This document shows positions 25,804 through 34,427 of a stretch of DNA of 64,000 nt, piece by piece. The translations under genes were made by a program, and so were the position numbers. The notes below the pieces were generated by a model. The model worked only from the letters and a program-made list of their open reading frames with translations. It searched no databases and was not told where the DNA came from. The stretch lies in the NCBI RefSeq assembly GCF_000243275.1, contig NZ_CM001437.1, positions 503,088-567,087 on the forward strand. Reading direction: 5' to 3'. This stretch comes from Myroides odoratus DSM 2801. Lineage in GTDB: Bacteria > Bacteroidota > Bacteroidia > Flavobacteriales > Flavobacteriaceae. Positions within the stretch are counted from its first letter, which is position 1. The number at the start of each line of letters is the position of its first letter.

Positions 25804-27351
25804 ATGAAAAGACTATCGTATGTAATAAACTTTGTTTTGCTTAGTAGTTTAGCAATCACCTCATGTAGTAGTGATGACCACAATTACTTAATCCCTGTAG
25901 ATCCAACAGTTCCTACTACCGTTGAGCATGCTACAGGAACTTATGTAGGAAAAGTAAAAGATAGCGGAAATTTCGCTATTGTTCTTACAACCAACAAAGG
26001 GGAATTTAACCTAAAATTCATCTCTAATGTTGTAAAAGAGGAAGAATTATTAGAAGCAACCTTAAAATCAGAAACGTATATTGTTGCGGATACCGAAAAC
26101 TTATACACCCTTTCAACAACAAGTACAGTAAAAAATGGTGACGCAGTAGCTGCAATCACAAAAGGGGAATTAGTGGTAGTAAATACCAATGGTTCTTATA
26201 CCTTCAAGGGAACTTTACAAGACGAACAAGGGGAAGAATACAACATCGATTACACACAAACCATCGATATTGAACCTATTTACGATGTAACGTATGAAGT
26301 TCAAAACGGTTGGTATTGGGGAGATAATATCTTTGATCACCCCAATGTAGCGGAATATATGACGTATTTCACTCAAGGAGATACAAATCAATACGGGGAA
26401 TTAAAAGAAGATGGAGATGGATACTATATTTCTCTTTCTTTCTTTGACGAAATGGCTCCAAAAGCATGGGAAGCAAAAGTTCCTGTGAAAACCTTTAAGG
26501 CATCTACTGCGTATGAAGTAGGCACATTTAGAGTAGGATCAAAAGAAGCGATTGAAAATGGAGATTATGATTATTCATTTGCTTCATTCCAACACAACGA
26601 CCAAGCAGCTGGAATCAAAGATGAATTGTACATTTTAGATGGTGCTATCAAAGTGATGGACAACGAAAAAGGACAAGAAATTCGCTTTAATATTTTATTA
26701 GAAGATGGTACAAGACACTTAGGTAAATACATCGGAAAAGTAAAACAAGGCGATGAGTATACAATTTCAACGTTAAGAGCAGATAAAACAGTAAGCAAAC
26801 TAACACAAGGATTTTTAGAGTACAAAGGCAAGTCACCAATCACAGGGAAAGATAATAACCGTTGGGACATTTATTTATATTCCGAAACGTTAACTCCTAC
26901 CCCTGGAGCGTACTTCGAAGTTAATGGTATTGGAGAATGGATGCGTGTTAGACTTTTTACTGACATTAATACAACAACTGACATTCCTGTTGGAGAATAT
27001 CCAATCGGAGAAGAGATTGTTGGAAATGCAGGTTTAGGTGGGGGGTCTGAAGTAGGATTAGACTGGGGAACTTGGTTCTTTGAGCAAGCGATCAACAAAG
27101 ACGGGGACTTAGCAACGACAAACTACGCTCCTACGCGTACAGGAACTGTAAAAATTGAAAAAACAGGAGATCAATATACAATCACTGTTAACGCAATCGA
27201 CGACAGAGAAAACAAGATTACCGCTTCGTATACTGGAGCCTTGGAATTCGTAAACAACGCTAATAGAGCTGCTGCTAAACAAACAAAAGCTACTAAAAAA
27301 TCGTACAACAAAGGAAAAAAATTCGACGCTGCTAAAAACAGCAGAAAATAA
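25804..27351 (+). CDS. Large lipoprotein of unknown function
   Basis: A 515-residue protein with the lipoprotein signal MKRLSYVINFVLLSSLAITS then CSSDD, where the acid residues after Cys fit surface-exported lipoproteins of Bacteroidota. The body is beta-rich with repeated strand-like blocks of about 40-60 residues (for example ATGTYVGKVKDSGNFAIVL and TRTGTVKIEKTGDQYTITVN). The last 30 residues are Lys/Ala/Asn-rich and very basic (KQTKATKKSYNKGKK), which is odd for a secreted protein and might bind acidic polymers. No family is recognised. It is monocistronic. Confidence 0.75.
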   Translation: MKRLSYVINFVLLSSLAITSCSSDDHNYLIPVDPTVPTTVEHATGTYVGKVKDSGNFAIVLTTNKGEFNLKFISNVVKEEELLEATLKSETYIVADTENLYTLSTTSTVKNGDAVAAITKGELVVVNTNGSYTFKGTLQDEQGEEYNIDYTQTIDIEPIYDVTYEVQNGWYWGDNIFDHPNVAEYMTYFTQGDTNQYGELKEDGDGYYISLSFFDEMAPKAWEAKVPVKTFKASTAYEVGTFRVGSKEAIENGDYDYSFASFQHNDQAAGIKDELYILDGAIKVMDNEKGQEIRFNILLEDGTRHLGKYIGKVKQGDEYTISTLRADKTVSKLTQGFLEYKGKSPITGKDNNRWDIYLYSETLTPTPGAYFEVNGIGEWMRVRLFTDINTTTDIPVGEYPIGEEIVGNAGLGGGSEVGLDWGTWFFEQAINKDGDLATTNYAPTRTGTVKIEKTGDQYTITVNAIDDRENKITASYTGALEFVNNANRAAAKQTKATKKSYNKGKKFDAAKNSRK

Positions 27352-27371
27352 TTTTCTTCTCTTATACAATC

Positions 27372-27403
27372 AAAGCCCAATTGCTAGCAATTGGGCTTTT
27401 TTT
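27372..27403 (+). terminator. Terminator after the large lipoprotein
   Basis: A perfect palindrome: AAAGCCCAATTGC and GCAATTGGGCTTT with a 2-nt centre, followed by a run of T. Confidence 0.85.
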
Positions 27404-27461
27404 ATTTTTACACTGTTTTAAAATACTGCTATTTATCATCTTTTCCTTTTATTTTAACTCG

Positions 27462-27469
27462 TACTTTTG
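27462..27469 (+). promoter_or_regulatory. TAnnTTTG promoter box for the nitronate monooxygenase
   Basis: TACTTTTG lies 21 bp before the ATG at 27491. Confidence 0.45.
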
Positions 27470-27490
27470 AGTATTAACCCCAAAAAATGA

Positions 27491-28579
27491 ATGAAGATGT
27501 CTACGAATACTTTTAGTTGGAAAAACAACATTACCACACTTCTATCTATACCATACCCTATTATCCAAGCTCCCATGTTTGGCGTCGCTACTCCTCAAAT
27601 GGTAGCTGCAGCTGGTGAAATTGGTGTTTTAGGTACACTCCCGTTGGGCGACTTACCTGCTGCAAAATGTAGAGAACTAATTCAGGAGACAAAGCAGTTA
27701 ACTTCTCATCCTTTTGCCGTTAATGTGTTTTTAAATCCCCTACCGGAACGCACAGCGGAATTAAAAAATCAATATACCCGTACAAAACAGTATTTAGAAG
27801 ATTTTGCCAAGCAAGCTAATTTGGAGGTTCAATTAGCAGACTATGACCAAGTAGTTTATACGGACTACCGCGATCAAGTGGATGTAATTATCGCCGAAGG
27901 TTGTCAAATCGTCAGTTTTACTTTTGGTGTCTTTGATGAGGCAACGATTGCGAAGCTCAAACAGCATGGGGTTATCCTTATTGGTACAGCTACATCTGTA
28001 GCAGAAGCGCAACTATTAGAACAAAAAGGCATCGATATCATTTGTGTACAAGGCATTGAAGCAGGTGGACATCAGGGCACTTTTTTACGTGAAACGCTGC
28101 CTGAAATCGGGGGGTTATCTTTGTTAGCTAAAGTGTATGAAACGGTAAAAACACCACTTATTTATGCAGGTGGATTATATAATGCTTCTACGCTCATAGC
28201 TGTTAAAACATTAGGTGCACAAGGGTTTGCTTTGGGTAGTTTATTGATGGGATCAGAGGAAAGTAATTTAGCCGAATTCGAAAAAGAAGCTTTACGACAA
28301 GCTGCTGAAGACCAATTGGTCTTAACTAAAAGTTTTTCAGGTCGTTATGCAAGGGGATTGCGCAATACTTTTACGCAAAAACTAGATCATTCAGATTATA
28401 TTCTCCCCTATCCGTTCCAAAATAAATTGACGGTAGGTTTCCGAATTGCGGCTAAAAAGAAGGAAGATGCACAATTTTTAAGCTTGTGGACCGGACAATC
28501 TCGTGGGCCTTATTCAAGTGCATCAATCAAAGTAATTCTTACTCAGTTAATTCAAGATGTAGAAGCGTATCAACAATAA
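27491..28579 (+). CDS. Nitronate monooxygenase (2-nitropropane dioxygenase type)
   Basis: An FMN-dependent TIM-barrel enzyme of 362 residues that oxidises alkyl nitronates such as propionate 3-nitronate. The N-terminal strand IPYPIIQAPMFGVATPQMV and the following EIGVLGTLPLGD fit the class. VQGIEAGGHQGTF carries the likely catalytic His, and LIYAGGLYNASTLIAVKTLGA and GFALGSLLMG make the phosphate-binding strands. Translation may also start at the third codon (27497). The gene is single and shares a terminator with the convergent msrAB gene. Confidence 0.9.
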   Translation: MKMSTNTFSWKNNITTLLSIPYPIIQAPMFGVATPQMVAAAGEIGVLGTLPLGDLPAAKCRELIQETKQLTSHPFAVNVFLNPLPERTAELKNQYTRTKQYLEDFAKQANLEVQLADYDQVVYTDYRDQVDVIIAEGCQIVSFTFGVFDEATIAKLKQHGVILIGTATSVAEAQLLEQKGIDIICVQGIEAGGHQGTFLRETLPEIGGLSLLAKVYETVKTPLIYAGGLYNASTLIAVKTLGAQGFALGSLLMGSEESNLAEFEKEALRQAAEDQLVLTKSFSGRYARGLRNTFTQKLDHSDYILPYPFQNKLTVGFRIAAKKKEDAQFLSLWTGQSRGPYSSASIKVILTQLIQDVEAYQQ

Positions 28580-28612
28580 AATACGAGATTAATTTTATTT
28601 TCTATTTTTCAA

Positions 28613-28645
28613 AAAGAGGGCGAAATTATTTTCGCCCTTATTTTT
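28613..28645. terminator. Bidirectional terminator
   Basis: AGGGCGAA pairs with TTCGCCCT around a 6-nt loop with A and T runs on the two sides. It overlaps the end of the convergent msrAB gene. Confidence 0.75.
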
Positions 28646-29729
28646 TCTTTTGAAGTAAAGAGAGATAAGCTCCATATCCTGCTGCTTGCATTTCTTCTTT
28701 TGGAACAAAGCGCAAAGAAGCTCCATTGATACAATAACGCAACCCTCCTGTCTCAGCAGGCCCATCGTTAAAGACATGCCCTAAATGAGCATCACCTGTA
28801 GTGCTTCTTACCTCTACCCGATCCATACCGTGTGATTTATCTTCTTTTTCTTCGATTAATCGCGTATTAATCGGCTTGGAAAAACTAGGCCATCCACAAC
28901 CTGCATCATACTTATCTGTTGAGATAAACAACGGTTCACCTGTTGTAATATCTACATAAATCCCCTCGCGAAACTCCTTCCATAGCTCATTGCTATACGC
29001 TCGTTCTGTACCATTATTTTGCGTTACTTCGTATTGAGTTGGAGTCAAGGTTGTCTTTAATACTTCTTTTTCTTGACGTTGATACGTTGGCTCTTTTTTA
29101 GGGTTAGCCTTTCTCGCTATTTCAAATAAATCTGCACCAATATGACAGTACCCTCCTGGGTTTTTATCTAAGTATTTTTGATGATACGTTTCTGCATCGT
29201 AAAAATTGCGCAATGGTTCTACCTCAACTACGATTTCTTTCGTATACTGCTTCGCTAATTCTTTAATTTTTTGCGTAATTAAAAATTCATCTGACTGATC
29301 TGCATAGTAAATCCCGGAGCGATACTGCGTTCCCACATCATTGGCTTGTCGATTTAAGGTGGTAGGATCAATCGTCTGCAGAAATAAATCAAGTAATAAC
29401 TCAAAATCAACAACTTGAGGATCATACGTTACTTTTACTGTTTCTGCGAAACCAGTTGTTCCTGTGGTAACCTCTTTATACGTTGGATTTTTCGTTTTTC
29501 CATTTGCGTAGCCCACTTCAGTAGCAACTACTCCTCTAACTTGCTGGAAAAAGTGTTCTGTTCCCCAAAAACACCCGCCTGCAAAATAAATGTCTCGTGT
29601 TTCTTTCTTTTTTCTTACTTCCATCGGACTTGTAATTTCTTTAACCTTATTGTTTTGCTTAAACCAATTACTATTGGCTAACACTAGCCCACTTCCTATA
29701 AGTAGAGCTATAAAAAGTATCTTTTTCAT
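28638..29729 (-). CDS. msrAB: Exported peptide methionine sulfoxide reductase MsrA-MsrB fusion
   Basis: This 363-residue fusion repairs both stereoisomers of methionine sulfoxide. It begins with a membrane-type signal ([15 protein letters not shown]), so it works in the periplasm or at the envelope. The MsrA domain follows with [10 protein letters not shown] (catalytic Cys53), GYANG and [17 protein letters not shown]. The MsrB domain has CGWPSF and [11 protein letters not shown] with its catalytic Cys. The zinc CxxC pairs of many MsrB are not seen. The reducing partner is not in the immediate neighbourhood; the thioredoxin-like lipoprotein at 16755 is one candidate. Confidence 0.95.
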   Translation of the reverse strand: MKKILFIALLIGSGLVLANSNWFKQNNKVKEITSPMEVRKKKETRDIYFAGGCFWGTEHFFQQVRGVVATEVGYANGKTKNPTYKEVTTGTTGFAETVKVTYDPQVVDFELLLDLFLQTIDPTTLNRQANDVGTQYRSGIYYADQSDEFLITQKIKELAKQYTKEIVVEVEPLRNFYDAETYHQKYLDKNPGGYCHIGADLFEIARKANPKKEPTYQRQEKEVLKTTLTPTQYEVTQNNGTERAYSNELWKEFREGIYVDITTGEPLFISTDKYDAGCGWPSFSKPINTRLIEEKEDKSHGMDRVEVRSTTGDAHLGHVFNDGPAETGGLRYCINGASLRFVPKEEMQAAGYGAYLSLLQKKK

Positions 29730-29987
29730 TCTCTATTTTTTTATTCATCTGCTTTTACCTCAGCATTATACTGCTGAAAAGTATCTAAAAAAGAGCTATT
29801 TCTCTCCCAAAAAAAACACAAAGTTTTCTTTTTCAAAGATTTATATTTCCATTTTGATTGACAAAAAAAATTTGGTACAAAACAAAGTTTAAAATACCTT
29901 TCACTAATAAAAAAAAGCAAAACTCAACGCGAGATTACGTGACGAAAAAACGGAGACTCACAAGCATAATCTTTAAAACTTAGCCCT

Positions 29988-30623
29988 ATGATCCCCTTTC
30001 AGGAATTAGTATTATTTGCCGTAGCGGCTGTCATTTTAGCCATTACACCAGGTCCTAATATGATTTATTTAATTTCGAGAACCCTCTCACAAGGTAAAAA
30101 AGCGGGACTTATTTCGCTACTAGGTGTTATGGTCGGGTTTTTATTCCATATCCTATTGGTTTCCTTTGGATTAACCGCTGTTTTATTTACAATTCCCTAT
30201 GCTTATACCATTTTAAAATGGACAGGAGCCCTATATCTGGTTTACCTCGCTTTTCAAGCGGTAAAACCCAATGGAAGAAATATTTTTGATGTTGAACAAA
30301 CACTCAAAATTGATAAACCACGTAAACTATTCTCCATTGGTTTTTTGACTAATGTCCTCAATCCAAAAGTGGCTGTATTCTACTTGTCGCTATTTCCACA
30401 ATTTATAAAACCGATGCACGGTTCGGTTCTACTGCAAAGTTTAACGCTGGGAACCACTCAATTAATCGTTAGTTTTTTAAATAACTTACTAATTATTTTA
30501 TTCGCTGCTAAACTCGCATCCTTCTTTCAAAAACAACCCTTTTGGGTTAAAATACAAAAGTGGTTTATGGGGAGCGTATTGCTCTTTTTAGCTGTAAAAA
30601 TGGCGCTTTCTAAAGGGAGATAG
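29988..30623 (+). CDS. LysE family amino-acid exporter
   Basis: A 211-residue inner-membrane protein with about six helices. The N-terminal family signature is LAITPGPNMIYLISRTLSQG, followed by GLISLLGVMVGFL, the cytoplasmic loop with KIDKPRKLFSIGFLTNVLNP and KVAVFYLSLFPQF, and two closing helices. Members (RhtB/LysE) export amino acids or related compounds; the substrate cannot be told. It is single, divergent from msrAB, with 258 bp of A-rich sequence between them, and followed by the dispersed repeat at 30631. Confidence 0.92.
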   Translation: MIPFQELVLFAVAAVILAITPGPNMIYLISRTLSQGKKAGLISLLGVMVGFLFHILLVSFGLTAVLFTIPYAYTILKWTGALYLVYLAFQAVKPNGRNIFDVEQTLKIDKPRKLFSIGFLTNVLNPKVAVFYLSLFPQFIKPMHGSVLLQSLTLGTTQLIVSFLNNLLIILFAAKLASFFQKQPFWVKIQKWFMGSVLLFLAVKMALSKGR

Positions 30624-30630
30624 GTTTTTG

Positions 30631-30735
30631 GTGGACGGTTAACGATTAACAGTGGACAGTTTGGTTGGCGGTAGACGGTGAATGGTTGACAGTGGATGGT
30701 GAACCATTTACAGTAAAACTACCTACAGTAAATAG
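30631..30735. repeat. Dispersed GTTTACNGT-type repeat, copy 2
   Basis: About 100 bp of degenerate short repeats built on ACAGTGGACAGT, GGTTAACGATTAACAG and CATTTACAGTAAA. They belong to the same family as 485-567, 48987-49053 and 52870-52922 and lie just past the LysE stop, in the gap before the convergent lipoprotein gene. Confidence 0.55.
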
Positions 30736-30788
30736 TATAACTTTTTACTATAAATAGACTAGATTAAAGCCTAGCTTTTCTTTCTTAA

Positions 30789-31469
30789 TTAAGCTCTAAA
30801 ACTCACAACACTTCCTGAGCCATTGCGATTAAATCTAGCCTGCATTTCTGCGGTAATTGGACGTCCAAATGCAAGAATTCGACAAGAAACATTAATTCCA
30901 CCTTTATGTTCAAAATAATCTTGATTCGCATCAGGATAAAACGGAACAATATTATTACCATTAGTCCTATCATAACTCACATTATCATTCTCATATGTTG
31001 CACCAGCATTAACAAAGGCAATAGCTTCATAATCTCTAATTGTAAAATCAACAAATGAACTTGATTTTCCAATAATAGAATTGCTATGGTTACCTTTCAC
31101 TTGATACTGTGTTGTAGATTTAGTACTTTTTTTCGATTCACTAGTATCTACTTTTTCAATTGTAAACTCATCCTCCACATTTTTCAATCCTTCCGGTGAA
31201 TGAAGCTCAATAAAGAAATTTTCCAATTCTTTTAAATCTAATTTTTCAATTGCATGTCTATGCTCACTTTTATAATAGTCATACGAAATAGTCCCATCAT
31301 CATAAGCGCCATATTTATCAAAGATTTCATTCATTTCAATAACTTTTTCTCGATATTCTTGTTCTGTTAACTGAAAATCTGAAGGATTATTCGTCTTTTC
31401 GTCTTCTTTACTACACCCTGTAAGAAGAATTCCTGTAATTGCTAATAAGCAAAAGAGTAATTTTTTCAT
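30789..31469 (-). CDS. Lipoprotein of unknown function
   Basis: A 226-residue protein with a clean lipoprotein signal (MKKLLFCLLAITGILLTGC; lipid site Cys19) followed by an acidic SKEDEK stretch that suits export to the surface. The first half is helical and charged. The second half is polar, with Gly/Asn/Ser-rich strands (YQVKGNHSNSIIGKSSSFVD, NVSCRILAFGRP). No family is recognised. It is a single gene with the dispersed repeat on its 3' side. It might be an envelope or secreted factor, but no specific role is supported. Confidence 0.7.
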   Translation of the reverse strand: MKKLLFCLLAITGILLTGCSKEDEKTNNPSDFQLTEQEYREKVIEMNEIFDKYGAYDDGTISYDYYKSEHRHAIEKLDLKELENFFIELHSPEGLKNVEDEFTIEKVDTSESKKSTKSTTQYQVKGNHSNSIIGKSSSFVDFTIRDYEAIAFVNAGATYENDNVSYDRTNGNNIVPFYPDANQDYFEHKGGINVSCRILAFGRPITAEMQARFNRNGSGSVVSFRA

Positions 31470-31572
31470 ATGTATAAAATTTTTAATGGTTATTATTCTA
31501 TAAAACTAGCAACAATAAATCAAATTAAAAATCTATAAATCAAGTATTTACACTTAATTTCATACTGAAATC

Positions 31573-31599
31573 AAACATCCTTTTTATACCAATACAAAA
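31573..31599 (-). terminator. Terminator after the RidA-like gene
   Basis: AACATCCTTTTT pairs with AAAAAGGATGTT around a short loop, 14 bp past the stop of the gene at 31613. Confidence 0.65.
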
Positions 31600-31612
31600 A
31601 GGATGTTTTCTT

Positions 31613-32005
31613 TTACTTCGCAGCCCAAATTTCAATTTCAATCGCAATTTCTGGTAATCCTAAAGCGGAAATATACGCAACGGTCATCGAAGGATAATGT
31701 TCACCAAAAACGCTAATCCAGATAGAATCAAAATATTCCCAATCGATGGTTTGTGTTGCCCAAATATTCACTTTGATTACTTCTTCAGCTGTTAAGTCTT
31801 GACTTGCTAATAGGGCCTGAATATTGTCAAAAGTCAATTTTACTTGTTCATTAAAATTAGACGGAATCACGCCTTCTGCATTGATGCCAATTTGGCCTGA
31901 AAAGGTAAATAAATTAGCTTCTTTTGGAATCACAGTTACGTGTGCATATTTTCCCACAGGATGAGGTACTGTTGCAGGGTTCATTCGAACGATTTTGTTT
32001 TGCAT
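31613..32005 (-). CDS. RidA family protein
   Basis: A 130-residue protein of the YjgF/YER057c/UK114 fold, normally a trimer. Marks are PHPVGKYAHVT, LFTFSGQIGINAEGVIPSNF, VKLTFDNIQALL, a central helix-strand (VIKVNIWATQ), and the end LPEIAIEIEIWA. True RidA enamine/imine deaminases have an Arg in the stretch before the last strand (usually PARS). Here the same place reads PSMT, so this is probably another Rid subgroup with a different or unknown job. It lies 80 bp downstream of the AraC-type regulator on the same strand and may be under its control. Confidence 0.85.
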   Translation of the reverse strand: MQNKIVRMNPATVPHPVGKYAHVTVIPKEANLFTFSGQIGINAEGVIPSNFNEQVKLTFDNIQALLASQDLTAEEVIKVNIWATQTIDWEYFDSIWISVFGEHYPSMTVAYISALGLPEIAIEIEIWAAK

Positions 32006-32085
32006 TTTTTTATTTTTTAAAATTATACTGCAAAACTAAAGGATGCGAAATCCTTAGGATTGGATAAAACCGACATCCCTAAAAA

Positions 32086-32892
32086 TTACTCCTTTTCTCC
32101 TTTTTTCCACTCGGGAAAATTAGAGAGCTTTTCATCTGAATGTTTCAAAAACTGTGTTGGATTATTTCCTGTAAAGGTTTTAAACTCTCGGATAAAGTGC
32201 GATTGATCATAGTAATCTTGATCGTACACTAGCGTTGTTAGGGTATCAAACCCCTTGGTTTTTAGCAATTCTAAACTCGTCTGAAAACGCATAATTCGCG
32301 AGAAAATTTTAGGAGACATTCCCGCATGTTGTTTCATGAGACGTTCCAAGGTGCGCTCAGACATTTTCAATTCTTCTTGAATCTCTACTAGTGATTTACC
32401 GCGTTGTAATAAATTGGAGGCAAATTTAGCCTTTTGATTTTCATAGCGGACAAGCTGAATTTGTCGCAGAACAAAATCAGAAAGCAAGGTAATTTTATCC
32501 TCTATCGTAGAAGCATGTTGCAATTGATCCAATAAAGGAGTAGCCATCAAATCAACTAATGCAATGGTTTGATTGGTTACATCAGAAGCATCCAATCTGA
32601 ATATACTTTTTAAAGCTGTAGGTTCCAGATACGCGCCAATAATGCGAAAAGCACCATCAATTAATTGATTGGTATACGTTGTAAAGGCACCGTAAACATA
32701 CAATTGAGGCGTATATTGTTCGTGTTCATCTCGAAATAGATTAGGCGTATCTTGGTAAATCAAAGCGGGAATCCCATCGGGTACTATTTTAAATTGCTTG
32801 CTCCCTGGTTGTTCTTCTCCACTCTCCAATACCCAAAAGTAACGGATATACCCTTGTAAAGCAGGAATGGGAAGAATTTCTTGATAACGCAT
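32086..32892 (-). CDS. AraC family transcriptional regulator
   Basis: A 268-residue protein with the N-terminal DUF6597-like sensor region (LQGYIRYFWVLESGEEQP, then PDGIPALIYQ) and a C-terminal double helix-turn-helix (about residues 165-255: EIQEELKMSERTLERLMKQH and YYDQSHFIREFKTFTGNNPT). It binds DNA and reacts to an unknown ligand. Genes on the same strand nearby are RidA downstream and the MFS transporter upstream (97 bp), both reasonable targets. No operator for it is evident. Confidence 0.9.
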   Translation of the reverse strand: MRYQEILPIPALQGYIRYFWVLESGEEQPGSKQFKIVPDGIPALIYQDTPNLFRDEHEQYTPQLYVYGAFTTYTNQLIDGAFRIIGAYLEPTALKSIFRLDASDVTNQTIALVDLMATPLLDQLQHASTIEDKITLLSDFVLRQIQLVRYENQKAKFASNLLQRGKSLVEIQEELKMSERTLERLMKQHAGMSPKIFSRIMRFQTSLELLKTKGFDTLTTLVYDQDYYDQSHFIREFKTFTGNNPTQFLKHSDEKLSNFPEWKKGEKE

Positions 32893-32989
32893 GGATTGAG
32901 ATTTACAATATCAAAGATACTGATTTACTGGGTACATCGGGAAGATGTTTGTTGAGCAATTGTTCCAATCAATAAAGCTACATTCTACC

Positions 32990-34225
32990 TCAGCGGTTTT
33001 CTTTCATTCGGACCCACACTACAATACCTGATACAAGCGTCAAGGCTCCCGCGATATGGACAGCCCACATCAAGCCGAAATAATTCCCAACAATACCAGC
33101 CATTAACGCTCCTATAGCATAGCCCATATCGCGCCAAAAACGATAAACACCCAAAGAAGAAGCTCTCCAATTGGGATGTGCCACATCACTAACCGCAGCG
33201 AGTAACGCAGGATACACCATAGCTGTTCCTATCCCCAAGAGAATAGAACCAATTAAACCCGCCGTTAAAGGATTGAAAACAGCACTTCCAATCACTAGAT
33301 GCCCCAATACTTGGATAAACATTCCCCAAACAATTAAAGGTTTTCTCCCCCACTTATCAGTCAAAGGGCCTGTTACAATCTGTCCTACGCCCCAAACAAC
33401 CGGATAGACGGCTTTAATCCATCCCACGCCTTCTAATCCTACACCCATCGAGATAAAAAGCAAAGGAAATACCCCCCAGGACATTCCATCATTTAAGTTG
33501 TTGATTAACCCGGCCTGAGAAATAGAAAATAAGTTTTTATTTTTATAGGTAGTTTCTTTAAACACCCACCACAAGTTAGGTTTAGCCATTCCTTCTTTTG
33601 TTGCTTGATTGTGCTGTTTGGCTTCCAGTTGTGCAAATTGACGGGTATCTCTCACAACAAAAATAGAAAGTAGTAATCCGATAAATGTATAAGCAATTCC
33701 CAAGTAAAAAGGCGCTGGACGCAAACCATAACGAGAAGCAATAATTCCAGTCACTAAAGCGGTTAGTCCAACGGCACCATAACCAGCAGCTTCATTTAAT
33801 CCCATAGCTAAACCGCGACTTTTACTTCCCACTAAATCGATCTTCATGTTTACTGTCATGGACCAAGCCAATCCCTGACTAATCCCCAAAAGAATATTCG
33901 CAAATAGAATCCAATCCCATGACGGTCCATAAGCCAGTAAAAAAGGAACGGGTACACCAATAAGCCAGCCTAAAACCAATACTTTCTTGCGCGTATACTG
34001 ATCCGCTAACACCCCTGAAATTAAATTGGTGAACGCTTTGACCACGCCAAAAGCCATGATAAAAGAAAAGACAACAACGTCTGATTGAATATGAAACTCC
34101 TCTGTTCCCACCAAAGGAACAACCGTACGCTCCAATCCAACCATTCCTCCAACCATCATATTGACTACGACCAAAAGGGTAAATTGCTTCCAGTTTTGTT
34201 TTAAACCAAGTTGTATTGCCTTCAT
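32990..34225 (-). CDS. Major facilitator superfamily transporter
   Basis: A 411-residue membrane protein with about twelve helices. The family loop between helices 2 and 3 appears as GVLADQYTRKKVLVLGWLIG, and its counterpart in the second half as GPLTDKWGRKPLIVWGMFIQ. Loop regions are otherwise short. The substrate cannot be told from sequence; the ArsR-rhodanese gene upstream on the same strand hints at a sulfur compound, metal or toxic anion. Its promoter (34271-34278) has a strong inverted repeat just upstream that looks like a repressor site. Confidence 0.9.
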   Translation of the reverse strand: MKAIQLGLKQNWKQFTLLVVVNMMVGGMVGLERTVVPLVGTEEFHIQSDVVVFSFIMAFGVVKAFTNLISGVLADQYTRKKVLVLGWLIGVPVPFLLAYGPSWDWILFANILLGISQGLAWSMTVNMKIDLVGSKSRGLAMGLNEAAGYGAVGLTALVTGIIASRYGLRPAPFYLGIAYTFIGLLLSIFVVRDTRQFAQLEAKQHNQATKEGMAKPNLWWVFKETTYKNKNLFSISQAGLINNLNDGMSWGVFPLLFISMGVGLEGVGWIKAVYPVVWGVGQIVTGPLTDKWGRKPLIVWGMFIQVLGHLVIGSAVFNPLTAGLIGSILLGIGTAMVYPALLAAVSDVAHPNWRASSLGVYRFWRDMGYAIGALMAGIVGNYFGLMWAVHIAGALTLVSGIVVWVRMKENR

Positions 34226-34270
34226 CTGTTATTTTTCTTGTTTTATGTTTTTTCTACATCAGATCGAAAA

Positions 34271-34278
34271 CAAAGATA
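34271..34278 (-). promoter_or_regulatory. TAnnTTTG promoter box for the MFS gene
   Basis: The minus strand reads TATCTTTG, an exact match to the -7 box, 45 bp before the MFS ATG and directly next to the inverted repeat at 34287-34322. Confidence 0.55.
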
Positions 34279-34286
34279 ATACTTTT

Positions 34287-34322
34287 AAGCACCTATTCAA
34301 TAAATTAATTGAATAGGTGCTT
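34287..34322. promoter_or_regulatory. Inverted repeat, probable operator of the MFS gene
   Basis: AAGCACCTATTCAA (34287-34300) and TTGAATAGGTGCTT (34309-34322) are perfect 14-bp inverted arms with an 8-nt A/T spacer. The repeat covers the place of the -33 element upstream of the box at 34271. Its ATTCAA/TTGAAT centre recalls operators of ArsR/SmtB regulators, and an ArsR-type gene lies just upstream. A terminator role is less likely because no T run follows on either side. Confidence 0.6.
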
Positions 34323-34381
34323 TATGAAATATATTTCCTTCCTCTTTGGATCAAAACAAACAATCAGAGGCATAACAAAAA

Positions 34382-34407
34382 AAGCGCATGGAGGAATCCA
34401 TGCGCTT
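34382..34407 (-). terminator. Terminator after the ArsR-rhodanese gene
   Basis: AAGCGCATGGA pairs with TCCATGCGCTT around a GGAA loop. On the minus strand a run of T follows, 21 bp past the stop. Confidence 0.85.
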
Positions 34408-34427
34408 CTCTACTATTTTTCAAAAAT

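Noticed and set aside
27351-27403. Insertion-sequence end
   Set aside because: The palindrome after the lipoprotein gene has a T run and directly follows the stop, so it is a plain terminator.
34287-34322. Transcription terminator
   Set aside because: The stem is good but no T run follows on either strand, and it sits upstream of a promoter box; an operator fits better.
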